In this document: piece by piece, positions 43,601-52,800 of the stretch
Layout of the letters: every line of letters begins with the position of its first letter
Position numbering within the stretch: position 1 is the first letter of the stretch
NCBI GenBank assembly: GCA_037440065.1
Contig: JBBIUV010000018.1
Coordinates: forward strand, 310,001-374,000
Reading direction: 5' to 3'
Length of the DNA stretch: 64,000 nucleotides
DNA from: UBA1563 sp037440065
Lineage (GTDB): Bacteria; Bacteroidota; Ignavibacteria; Ignavibacteriales; Ignavibacteriaceae
The notes under the pieces: generated by a model
Databases searched by the model: none
Seen by the model: the letters and a program-made list of their open reading frames with translations, nothing else
Told to the model about the DNA's origin: nothing
Program-made: the position numbers and the translations under genes

Positions 43601-46600
43601 ACTCCATCACTTATATCGGTCATTTCGGAATTTAGCACATCGCTTATTCTAACTTTACAGTTTTTCGAGGAGGTTGTTGGAATCGTCCAAACAATATTTC
43701 CACTGCTTGCAGGAGTAGAAGCTATGATAGGATTCCAATTCTGACCGTTGTCCGAGGTAAATTCTATTTTAACATTTTCAATATTTGAACTTGTCCATTT
43801 AATCGTATCGGTTTTTCCGGCAACGAAAGTTTCGCCGCCGTTTGGTTTAACTACAAAAAGTCTAGGTACAAAGATCGTGAAGACCGCGTCACTCACATCG
43901 CGAATGAGTGTATCGGTTGTTTCTGTTAATCTAACTCTTGCGCTTGTACTCGACACATTTGGAACCAGCCATTTATAACTTCCAAGGGCTGCCTCAACAG
44001 ATTCGGAAATCGTAATCCAGGAATTGTCATCGAGTGTGTACTCAATTTTTAATGTAGTCAGATCTTTTTGAGTCCAGGTAATTGATTGTTCGCTTCCACC
44101 TTTCCATTGTTCTCCCCCATTAGGCGAAGTAAGAGTTATGGTTGGAGTAAGAATTGAAAAAGTTCCATCGCTAAGATCATTGATTTCTGGATTTAGAATA
44201 TCACTGATTTTTACTACACAATTTGCCGAGGGAGTGTTGGGAACTGTCCAAACGAAACTAAGCGTATTTGCAGGCACAGAGGAATTGATAAGCAACCAAT
44301 TTGTTCCGTTGTTTGTTGAATATTCAATTTTAAGCGCGGCAATATCAGAACTCGTCCATCTTATCGTATCTGCCTTTCCTGCAATAAAACGATCACCGCC
44401 ATTTGGTCTTAAGAGAGTAACCTTCGGAAATATGATAGAGAATGGACTGTCGCTCGTATCAGCAAAAGTAGTGTTTGCAGCATCTGAAATTCTCACTTCA
44501 CAATTCGGAGAAGGAGTGTTGGGAATCGTCCATATAAAACTTCCATTGGCAGCCGGTGTTGATTCGGTAATAGTAATCCAATTGGTTTTATCAATATGGT
44601 ATTCAAGTTTGACACTAGTAACGTTTGAGCTTGACCATTTTATTGTATCTGTTTTCCCGACGATAAGATTTTCTCCACCATTTGGTCTGATGAGAGTAAT
44701 TTGGGGAAGGATGATAGAGAAAACATTATCACTAACATCAGGAAGCGAAATGTTTGCTACATCAGAAACTTTAACCAAGCAATTTGTTGAAGGAGTATTT
44801 GGAATCGTCCAAACAAAACTTCCCGCAGATGCAGGAGTTGACGCAAGAATCGAAATCCAATTTGTTCCGTTGTCGATTGAATATTCGAGCTTAACATTAA
44901 CAACATTTGAACTTGACCATTTTATCGTGTCCGTTTTTCCGATGATAAAACTTTCTCCGCCATTCGGTTTTAGAACCGTGATCTTAGGGAGTACAATTGA
45001 AAAATTATTTGTACTCATTTTGGAAGTGGCAACTTTTGCAACGTCCGAGATCCAAACTTTACAATTTGTTGAAGGAGTGTTTGGAATTGTCCAAAGGAAA
45101 CTTCCTGTATTTGCCGGCGTAGAAGCAACGATGGTAGTCCATGTGGTACTGTTGTCAGTTGAATATTGGATTTGAACATTATCAACGTATGTACTCGTCC
45201 ATTTTATTGTATCGGTTTTACCAACGACAAAAACTTCACCACCGTTTGGCTTCAGAACAGTAAGTGTCGGCAAAATAATTGTAAAAGGATTATTGCTTGT
45301 ATCGGCGACCAAACTATTTGTAACATCCGAAATCCTTACTTTGCAATTTGTAGAAGGATAAGGTGGAACTGACCAAAGGTAACTTCCGGCCGCTGCAGGA
45401 GTTGAATTAGCAATTGGAATCCAGGCAACCCCATTGTCCGTTGTAAACTCAAGTTTAACATTAACGACGTTTGAGCTTGTCCATTTTATAGTATCGGTTT
45501 TAGCTATTGGGAAAATCTCTCCGCCGTTTGGTTTAAGTAAAGTAAGTCTCGGGAGAATGATTGAAAAAACGTTGTTGCTTGTATCCGCAAATAAACTATT
45601 CGTTACATCGGAAATTCTGACCTTGCAATTTGTGGATGGAGTATTCGGAATTGTCCACGAATAACTTCCTGCGCTTGCCGATGTTGATGCAAGAATAGAA
45701 ATCCAATTAGTACCGTTATTTGTAGTGTATTCGAGCTTGACATTTGCAACGTTTGAACTTGTCCAGGAAATATTTTGATTTGTTCCAACAATCCATTGTT
45801 CTCCACCGTTTGGTGAAGTGACCGTAACTTTTGGGAGGATGATGGAGAAAACATTATCACTTTGATCGGGAACAGCAACGCCAGCTACATCGGAGATTCT
45901 AACTTTACAATTTGCTGATGGTGTATTTGGGGTTGTCCAGACAAAACTTCCTGCACTTGCCGGTGTTGAAGCAAGAATGGAAATCCAATTAGCACCGTTA
46001 TCTATCGAGTATTCAAGCTTAACATTAGCAACGTTCGAACTCGTCCAGGTGATATTTTGAGTTGTTCCAACTACCCATTGTTCTGCGCCATTCGGTGAAG
46101 TGACTGTAACTTTTGGAAGAATAATCGAGAAGACATTATCACTTAGATCTGGAACAGCAACGCCGCCTACATCTGAGATTCTAACTTTACAATTAGTCGA
46201 GGGAGTATTTGGGATTGTCCATGTGAAACTTCCTGAAGATGCCGGAGTTGATGTAAGAATAGAAATCCAATTTGTACCGTTGTCAGTAGTGTATTCAAGT
46301 TTAACGTTTGAAACATTTGAACTCGTCCATTTTATTGTGTCAATTTTTCCGACAACAAAACTCTCTCCGCCATTCGGTTTTACAATGGTAAGTTTTGGTA
46401 AAATGATCGAGAAAACGTTGTCGCTTGTATCAGCAAATAAACTATTCGTTACATCAGAGATTCTAACTTTAGCAGTTGCTGATGGTGTATTCGGAATTGT
46501 CCAAACAGAACTTCCCGCAGATGCCGGAGTTGTGGCAAGAATAGAAATCCAGTTAGTCCCGTTGTTGGTTGTGTACTCAAGTTTAACATCTGCAACATCT

Positions 46601-49600
46601 GAACTTGTCCAAGTGATATTTTGTGTCGTTCCAACTACCCATTGTTCACTACCATTTGGGGAAGTGACTGTAATTTTTGGTTTAAAAATTTCAAATGCGC
46701 TACTAACGCTTGTCAGGGCAATATTTTTCGAATCGCTAATTCGAATTTTTGCCAGTTTAGTTTCAACATTTGGAAACCATGGAAAACTTGAAACCGAAGC
46801 TAACACGGAATCAGCACCAGGGAGAACTGACCATGACGAACCATTGTCCTGCGAAAATTCAATTTTTATTTTGTTAACATATTCGCTTGTCCATGTTACA
46901 TTCTTCTGTACGCCAATAAGATATCTTTCGCCACCAAGAGGTGAAGTGAGCGTTAATTTTTGCTGGTAAATTGTAAACGCTCCCGCGCTTGCGGCACTAA
47001 CCAAGTTTTCGGTGGCATCGCTAATTTTTACTTTTGCACTTGTCGAAGGATCATTCGGTATAGTCCATAGATAATTATTTAAATTCGCATCAATTTGATC
47101 GGCGATCAGTTTCCAAGTAGTCCCGTCTGTGGTGTATTCAAGTTTAACTTTGGTTAAATAAGTTGAAGTCCAGGAAATATTTTTTTGCGTTCCGATCTGC
47201 CATAACTCACCACCTTTAGGTGAATTGAGTGTTAGCGTTGGGAAATAAATGACGAAGGGGGCAACACTCTGAGATGAAACGGTAACGTCTTTGTAATCAG
47301 TAAGTCTCACTTTAGCTTGATTTGTTATGGGAGTAGGAATGGTCCAGTCAAAATTTCCTGTTGAAGCCAAAGCTGAATCAGCAACCACGATCCAGTTTGT
47401 ACCATCGTTGGTTGTATATTGAATTTTTACTTTTGAAACATCGCTGCTCGTCCATGTAATTTTTTGTGTCGTGCCTGTTCGCCACTGTTCACCTCCATTT
47501 GGTGAAGTGAGGGTTAATTTCGGAACAAAGATTTCGAATGCGTTGCTTGTACTTTGTAATGCTGAATTTTTAAAGTCACTTATCCTGATGATAGCCTGCT
47601 TTGTTTCAACGTTCGGCATCCAATTAAAAGTTGATAGAGAAGCGAGAACAGAATCAGCGCCTGGCAGGACTGTCCAACTCAGACCATTATCCTGTGAAAA
47701 TTCAATTTTAATTTTATTTACAAATTCACTTGTCCAAGAAATGTTTTGTGTTGTTCCTAAACGGAAGCGTTCACCTCCGAGCGGTTTTGTAATGTTAAGT
47801 TTTGGTTGAAAGATAGTAAATGGTGCATCGCTCACATCAAAGAAGGTTGAATCATCTGCATCTGAAACTCGTATCAACGCGTTTCGGGATGTATCGTTTG
47901 CAACTGTCCAATTAAAATTATTTGGAGTTGCTGCAATTGAATTTGCAATCGGAAACCAATTTGTACCGCCATTGGTAGAGTAATCAATTTTCACTTGCTG
48001 AATGTTTGTACTATTCCAATTTATATTTTGCTGTGAACCTCTTTGCCAGAGTTCTCCACCATTTGGAGAACCCACGGTTATCTCAGGAAGTGCAATGATA
48101 AATGGTGCGGAGCTAATTGTTGAAACTCCTGAAAAAAGATGACTAATTTTTATCTTTGCTTGTGTTGTGCTGATTCTTGGGACTTTCCAATAAAAACCTT
48201 CCGAATTCCCTTGAACCGAAGGCGTAATTGTTTGCCAAGTATTTCCATCGTCTGGAGTGAATTCAATTTTAACTGAATCAATAAATTGACTTGCAGTCCA
48301 ATCAATTCGATAAATCGAATTAGCTTTTATCCAGTTTTCACCATTGGGGTTTAAATTTGTAATTTCTTGTGCCGTCCAATTGTTTTCGCCAAATAAATTT
48401 GAAACATCGGTTTTAGAAAGAGGGATATTATAAATTCTTGCGTCATCGATTAGTCCATTATATTTTGCGGGATATCCTGGTGTTTGCATATATGCAAGCC
48501 GCACCGGATTTGGACTAAATGCAGTATATGGGATCTGCCGGGAAATTTTTTCAACTCCATCGACATAGAGAGTGGCATTCAATCCATCATAGACTCCTGT
48601 AACCAAGTGCCAAATGTTGTCGTTAAAAGTTTCTGAAGTGTTTAAGGGAGTTCCAGATACATAAAATTGCAGATGATTATTTTCTGCAGCCAAAAAATAT
48701 CCATTCGCATAACCGTGAACATGTTTTCCGAAAACCACTGCACTCGGAGTGTTTGCGAATTTTACCCATGTAGAAATTGTGAATCCATTTTTAGGATAAT
48801 CGAGTGAAGTTGAATTGGCAACTTCTGCTTGACTTGTTGTGCCATCAAATGCAAGCGCTGAATTTTGATTGTTGAATCTATCACTAGCAAAGGTTAAACC
48901 GTTGCCTGTAATATCAAATCCGTTTTCTGTTGCATCATTAAGGTTTCCAGTAAAGTTATAAAGAGCAACCAATCCATCGATTGCGTTGATGTTTGTTAAG
49001 GGAATTGTTCCACCGGGATCTGATTGTATTTGTCTTGGAATTAAAAGTTCTTTTCCACTCGAATTCTGCCAAAGCTGGAACGTAACTTTTTCGGCAGTTT
49101 CACCTTGAATCAACATTGTGATGTATGCTGATCCATTATTAATAATAACTTCTTCTCTTCCGCGGCATTCGCCGTTAACAAAAGCTCCGACAATATCACC
49201 CGGTTGTGCTGGTATTCCATTGACAAATACTTCGCCATAAAAGGTTGTGCTGTTAGTGTAGATAATCGGTTTCCAATTCGGACCTTTTCCATCGATTAAA
49301 AAATAATCGGGAGGAGTTCCAATTGTTCCACCGGGAGATGTAGTTACTTTGTTAACTACTTTATAAACGACATCGTTGTTTTGTTTCCATATTTGGAAAG
49401 ATGCTTCTTCAGTAACTTCACCTTGAATGAGAAGAGAGACATATCCTTCTCCAAGATTCGTTACAACGTCTGCCACTCCGCGGCATTCACTGCCTACGAA
49501 GACACCAACTCTATCACCAAGCTGTGCCGGTACACCATTGATTGATACCTTTCCGTACAGCGTAGTGCTGTTGGTATAAATCACCGGACTCCACTTGGGT

Positions 49601-49662
49601 TGTGCAGAAAGAACTGCTGTGGTTATCAGTAACAAGCTAATTAATTGTATCAGCTTTTTCAT
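40618..49662 (-). CDS. Giant T9SS-exported protein with LamG domain and ~24 'PNGGE' repeats
   Basis: This 3014-residue protein starts with a signal peptide (MKKLIQLISLLLITTAVLSA). Two related ~105-residue modules follow (YGKVSINGVPAQLGDRVGVF and YGEVFVNGIPAQPGDIVGAF). Next is a LamG/concanavalin-like domain (residues ~245-430). Residues ~440-2700 are about 24 repeats of ~95 residues, each with SPNGGE(x)W...G....I.WTSS....V.(I/L)(E/D)Y(S/T).(D/N)(N/G)G..W..I, ending ...(V/I)RISD........D.SD..F.I. These look like Kre9/KNH or Fn3-like beta-sandwich repeats. The end is a beta region and a T9SS sorting domain (NYPNPFNPSTVIAYHL ... SGIYLYRL ... RKMILLK). It is likely a surface adhesin or filament; the partner is unknown. 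Confidence 0.9.
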   Translation of the reverse strand: MKKLIQLISLLLITTAVLSAQPKWSPVIYTNSTTLYGKVSINGVPAQLGDRVGVFVGSECRGVADVVTNLGEGYVSLLIQGEVTEEASFQIWKQNNDVVYKVVNKVTTSPGGTIGTPPDYFLIDGKGPNWKPIIYTNSTTFYGEVFVNGIPAQPGDIVGAFVNGECRGREEVIINNGSAYITMLIQGETAEKVTFQLWQNSSGKELLIPRQIQSDPGGTIPLTNINAIDGLVALYNFTGNLNDATENGFDITGNGLTFASDRFNNQNSALAFDGTTSQAEVANSTSLDYPKNGFTISTWVKFANTPSAVVFGKHVHGYANGYFLAAENNHLQFYVSGTPLNTSETFNDNIWHLVTGVYDGLNATLYVDGVEKISRQIPYTAFSPNPVRLAYMQTPGYPAKYNGLIDDARIYNIPLSKTDVSNLFGENNWTAQEITNLNPNGENWIKANSIYRIDWTASQFIDSVKIEFTPDDGNTWQTITPSVQGNSEGFYWKVPRISTTQAKIKISHLFSGVSTISSAPFIIALPEITVGSPNGGELWQRGSQQNINWNSTNIQQVKIDYSTNGGTNWFPIANSIAATPNNFNWTVANDTSRNALIRVSDADDSTFFDVSDAPFTIFQPKLNITKPLGGERFRLGTTQNISWTSEFVNKIKIEFSQDNGLSWTVLPGADSVLASLSTFNWMPNVETKQAIIRISDFKNSALQSTSNAFEIFVPKLTLTSPNGGEQWRTGTTQKITWTSSDVSKVKIQYTTNDGTNWIVVADSALASTGNFDWTIPTPITNQAKVRLTDYKDVTVSSQSVAPFVIYFPTLTLNSPKGGELWQIGTQKNISWTSTYLTKVKLEYTTDGTTWKLIADQIDANLNNYLWTIPNDPSTSAKVKISDATENLVSAASAGAFTIYQQKLTLTSPLGGERYLIGVQKNVTWTSEYVNKIKIEFSQDNGSSWSVLPGADSVLASVSSFPWFPNVETKLAKIRISDSKNIALTSVSSAFEIFKPKITVTSPNGSEQWVVGTTQNITWTSSDVADVKLEYTTNNGTNWISILATTPASAGSSVWTIPNTPSATAKVRISDVTNSLFADTSDNVFSIILPKLTIVKPNGGESFVVGKIDTIKWTSSNVSNVKLEYTTDNGTNWISILTSTPASSGSFTWTIPNTPSTNCKVRISDVGGVAVPDLSDNVFSIILPKVTVTSPNGAEQWVVGTTQNITWTSSNVANVKLEYSIDNGANWISILASTPASAGSFVWTTPNTPSANCKVRISDVAGVAVPDQSDNVFSIILPKVTVTSPNGGEQWIVGTNQNISWTSSNVANVKLEYTTNNGTNWISILASTSASAGSYSWTIPNTPSTNCKVRISDVTNSLFADTSNNVFSIILPRLTLLKPNGGEIFPIAKTDTIKWTSSNVVNVKLEFTTDNGVAWIPIANSTPAAAGSYLWSVPPYPSTNCKVRISDVTNSLVADTSNNPFTIILPTLTVLKPNGGEVFVVGKTDTIKWTSTYVDNVQIQYSTDNSTTWTTIVASTPANTGSFLWTIPNTPSTNCKVWISDVAKVATSKMSTNNFSIVLPKITVLKPNGGESFIIGKTDTIKWSSSNVVNVKLEYSIDNGTNWISILASTPASAGSFVWTIPNTPSTNCLVKVSDVANISLPDVSDNVFSIILPQITLIRPNGGENLIVGKTDTIKWSSSNVTSVKLEYHIDKTNWITITESTPAANGSFIWTIPNTPSPNCEVRISDAANTTFADTSDSPFSIIFPKVTLLRPNGGDRFIAGKADTIRWTSSDIAALKIEYSTNNGTNWLLINSSVPANTLSFVWTVPNTPSANCVVKISDILNPEINDLSDGTFSILTPTITLTSPNGGEQWKGGSEQSITWTQKDLTTLKIEYTLDDNSWITISESVEAALGSYKWLVPNVSSTSARVRLTETTDTLIRDVSDAVFTIFVPRLFVVKPNGGETFVAGKTDTIKWTSSNIENVKIEFTSDNGQNWNPIIASTPASSGNIVWTIPTTSSKNCKVRISDVLNSEMTDISDGVFTIVVPTITLTAPNGGEKWLAQTNHQITWTSSDLDSVRIDFSFDNGTTWNVLAPKVFAWYAIYNWNVESLPTSQALVRVAKYDDLSVQDVSDNVFTIYKEALAVTSPNGGEKLRAKTVVPITWNISEIVNPKAIKRNLVDTDDATIAPIQNVKIEFTLDNGSNWSTLAASVNAGLKSYNWEIPAIESKNCLIRITDTEDATHSDTSDNAFEIYNPRVIVTSPNGGEKWRTSTTQKISWISNEISKIKIEYSTNDGFQWKVISDSVDAATETIDWKIPAERTSRARVRITDVSLASTADTSDHTFTIVVPEITLTSPAGGENWKTNTVQQIKWNSLDVEFVLVEFSSDNGTSWLPLKDSVLASSGLYNWTIPRTPTEQAKIRVSDVNYKEISAVSNVFSIIKPLALLVPQGGEKWFSGSTQQVKWNFNFVDSVKLEYSLNNSASWQLIANSLPATLLAYDWKIPQNISSTHCRVKITDRNNILTADSSAEVFTIMTPTLTVLTPNGGENLKGGTEYQLTWKNQNSDSLIIDYTIDNGANWTSISKSTNAKTEKLTWVIPKVTSTQCRIRVIDKFYSTVGDTSDKVFSIYTPEITIVTPKGGETWYVGETKQIKWKSSFVESVKIVLTTDDGNSWRTLTNAVSASDSVFSLFIEKITSTNCRIKIWATEDSTVIDSSRSNFAIAILPPTIHVSILQNPVLTQYCNVVLISDSLLSALPTTTVWRTGVTERPVYEMNPIQNSTNVFECSVKFDTTGIYNFQSRVVSKMGIEKDTLRQFAVGVALPNLFAKVTSKNEGLTLAINPGVVEEKTFFSIEEEKVNKEIFYNIQPARTFKKAINVTLSFENESFEEVYKFSVFVFENGEWKPVQSEVNKKTKTVTASLTTLGKVKLGIDINKKEVIDLPKTFALIQNYPNPFNPSTVIAYHLPEDCEFTLEIYNMLGARISTLYSGFAVAGRYSVTWNGMNDANVQVPSGIYLYRLKTSKFDQVRKMILLK
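41520..48360 (-). repeat. Tandem array of ~285-bp repeats inside the giant gene
   Basis: About 24 copies of a ~285-bp unit code for the PNGGE repeats. Copies 6 to 13 in protein order (about 44700-46660) are the most alike, with near-identical runs such as SVWTIPNTPS and SFVWTIPNTPSTNC. The similarity at DNA level makes length change by recombination likely. Long plus-strand frames across the array are shadows. Confidence 0.75.
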
Positions 49663-49881
49663 AATTATTTCCTTCTGTTTAAACTTATTTACTTCTCATT
49701 CTTTCCGTCTCTGCGAATAAAATAATTTTGCGCAAAGACGCTAAGGTGCAAAGGGATACTTGATACTATTTTAATTTTTACAAACTGCTAATTATCTATT
49801 TACTCATTTTATTTAACATAAGTTTTTCTTTGCGACTTTGTGAACAAAATGATCTAACAAAGTCGCTCTGACTGCAAGTTG
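49663..49881. repeat. Spacer with 'GCGCAAAGACGCTAAGG' word repeat
   Basis: It contains TTTTGCGCAAAGACGCTAAG then GTGCAAAGG (about 49727-49752), and an inverted relative, TTTTTCTTTGCGACTTTGTG (49823-49843), followed by AACAAAGTCGC near 49856. The two could form an imperfect stem. This wording is a known type of intergenic repeat in Bacteroidota and other groups. It separates the two giant genes, which run in the same direction. Confidence 0.5.
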
Positions 49882-52800
49882 TTACTTCAACAATAAAAGT
49901 TTCTTAACCGAAACATATTCACCTGATTGCATTCGGTAGAAATAAATTCCGCTTGGCAATCCGCTTGCATCAAATGACACTTCATAATAGCCTGCATTTT
50001 TATTGTCATCTACAAGCGTAATGACTTCTTTTCCGAGAACATCGTAAATTTTTAAGCTAACATATTGATCTTTATTTAACGTATAACGAATTCGTGTTTC
50101 AGGGTTGAACGGATTCGGATACGCGTTCATTAAAGTTGTAGTTGTCGGTAAAATCGGGTCTTCAATTCCAGTTACAAAAGTGAACGGAAGTTCTTGAATT
50201 CCCGGAATAGTTGTGCCCGGTTTTGTATTTAATTTCAGGTTAGAACCGAAGGCTTCCTTTTTCTCAGCATCAAATATTTTAAATGATGCTTCTTCTTCCT
50301 TGTCTCCGTTGATAACCAACGTTGCGAATGCAATACCTTCAGAATTAAGTTTTACTTCGCTGATAGCTCTACATTCACCATTAATGAAAGCCCCTATAAC
50401 ACTGCCTGCCGGAACCGGTCTTCCATTTGAAGTTACGTTAAAGATTGCGACGGTACTTTGTGTGTATCCTTTTAACTTCCAAGGAAGCTCAACCATTAGT
50501 TTTTGTCCTTTAGTTAGGTGCTTCTTTGGCATAATAGTTTGCGGTGAAGGAAGAACGTATCCGTCAACTTTTGCGTTAAGTTTTAACCAATAAGCTTCAC
50601 CCGGTTCGAGCCAATAGAGAGTGTTGGTGACTTCCGAACCAAGTGGACTGAAGTAGCCTGTTAATGTTTTGATTTCCTCAATCGAACTCATTATGGGTTC
50701 GAACGCATACCAGATTGATTCGCCGTATGAATAATAATAGCTCATCAAATTCCAACCAGCCCGGTAGTTAATCCCATCAGCCGGATAAAAATGATCCCCT
50801 TTAACCGCAAACGAACGTTCTGAGGAATCAGTCTTAACTAAATATCCTTGTCCCGCATCAACATTTTTCAATGTGTTAAGGAATTCCGGCAATGCGGGGT
50901 CAAATGATTTTAGTTCAGTTTTTACTTGAAGTACCAGTGGTGACGGAAATACATCCCGTGGTATGCTTGAACTGGGTTGAACATAAAATGAAATCATATT
51001 CCAACCGGAATAATACAACGGAACATATTGCGTTATTTTATTTGTTACTGTGAAATTACTATCGCTCTCATCAAATAGAGCCGGATTAAATTTATCTGAT
51101 ATTCTGATTCTAACCATGTTGCTTTCAATATACGGGGCGTACCAAAGAAAGCCGGTTGAAGCAGCAGTAAGTGTATCGCAAATCAGCGACCAACTTGTGC
51201 CATTATCAGAAGTATATTCTAAACTTAAATTATGAACATTCATTGCACTCCACTCAATCGGAACGGGGGAATTGGCTTGGAAAACTTCTCCACCGTTAGG
51301 AGTTATTAATGTTAATGAAGTAGGGAAGTATTCTTTTTCATAATAGAGCATCATAATCTCTTGTTGAGACAATGATCGATCATAAATGCGGATATCATCA
51401 ATAATCCCATTGAAGAATCCTCTGAAATTTGAATTTTGTTCGGAGTAACAGCCAATTGTTAACGGTACATTTGATTTCATCAAATTAATTTGTCCCAAAT
51501 ATCTAGCTGAACTTAAAGCTCCGTCAACATAAATTTGAGAGAAACCTGTATTGTAATCATAAGTCCCAACAACCATATGCCATTGATTATTTTTTAATAA
51601 AGCGCTTGGTGTTGAAGTTCCAAAGAAATATTCATTGGATGAAAAATTATCACGTTCGTCTACCAAGTCGAAAGAGAGAGAGTCATAATCTGTGCTGTAG
51701 AGGAATAGGTCATATTGTCTTGTCTGAACAGTTTCATGTTTTGCTACGATTGATCCCGGATTTAAGTCTTGGATAATATGTGGATTATCTGTTTTTATCC
51801 AGGCGGCTAAGGTGATACTGTTTTGAATATTTAAAGATGCACTACTCGGGACTAAAACGAAATTAGAATTCCCATCAAAACTCAGAGCACTATTTGGCGT
51901 ATTGAATCTGTCAGCACTAGGTGTTGCACCATTGTTGGTTCCGTTGTTTCCGTTTCCGCTTTCATCGATGGTGTTGTTGTTAAATGGATAAAAGGCTACG
52001 AGTCCGGAGTCAACTGTACGAAAATCCCAACCACCCTCGTGGTAGAGTGCACGAATTTCCGCAGTTGGAAGGGCGCGATTATAAATCCGGATGTCATCAA
52101 TTGTCCCTACCGTAAATTCTGTCAACCCTGGTGTGTCCATTCCCCAGACTAACGGTTCGGAATCCGGTGTTAATGTTCCAACGGATGGTATACTGCCAAT
52201 AAGATTTCCATTGACAAAATAATTTATATTATTCCCATCCCAGGTTACTGCAACAAAATACCATTTACCATGTTCAAAAGTGAATGGCATACTTACGTCA
52301 GCGGCAATACTGCTACTAAAAACTACAGAATAATCTGTAAGGTATAATCGATATTGGCCAAGACCTGAAGTTGCTGATTTTACAGCTATCGCATAAATTG
52401 ATCCCATATCATTTTTAACCCATCCCGAAAGTGTAACCATATTTGTTGGTGATTGAAGACTTGGCGAATTCGGTACCGACATATAGGCTTCACCATTAAA
52501 ATAATAAGCACTATTGGGATTCCCGAACCGATCTGCAACTAACTGTCCTCCAAAATTTGTGGCGGTATTTCCGTTGCCGCTAAAGTCGGTAAGACTTCCT
52601 TCTATGAAAGGATAATATGCAATCAAGTCACCAAATTTTTGAGCCGAGATTGTGAAGACGTTATCGCTTCCATCAAAAATAGTTGGATTGTTGGCATCAG
52701 TGATTCTTACAAGGCAAGTAGTTGAAGGTGTTTGAGGAATAAGCCATGGAAGAGCATTATGTATTGAGGGGAAATTTCTGGCAATCCAACTCCATGTCTC

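Noticed and set aside
44138..45175. Plus-strand 345-codon frame opposite the giant gene, and similar frames at 46100-46969 and 47471-47809
   Set aside because: They lie in antisense to the repeat array and read the repeats backwards (SPPFG... patterns). They have no ribosome site and no independent coding pattern.
49663..49881. The repeat as an insertion-sequence end or attachment site
   Set aside because: No flanking target duplication or recombinase gene was found; the wording is like a dispersed palindromic repeat instead.
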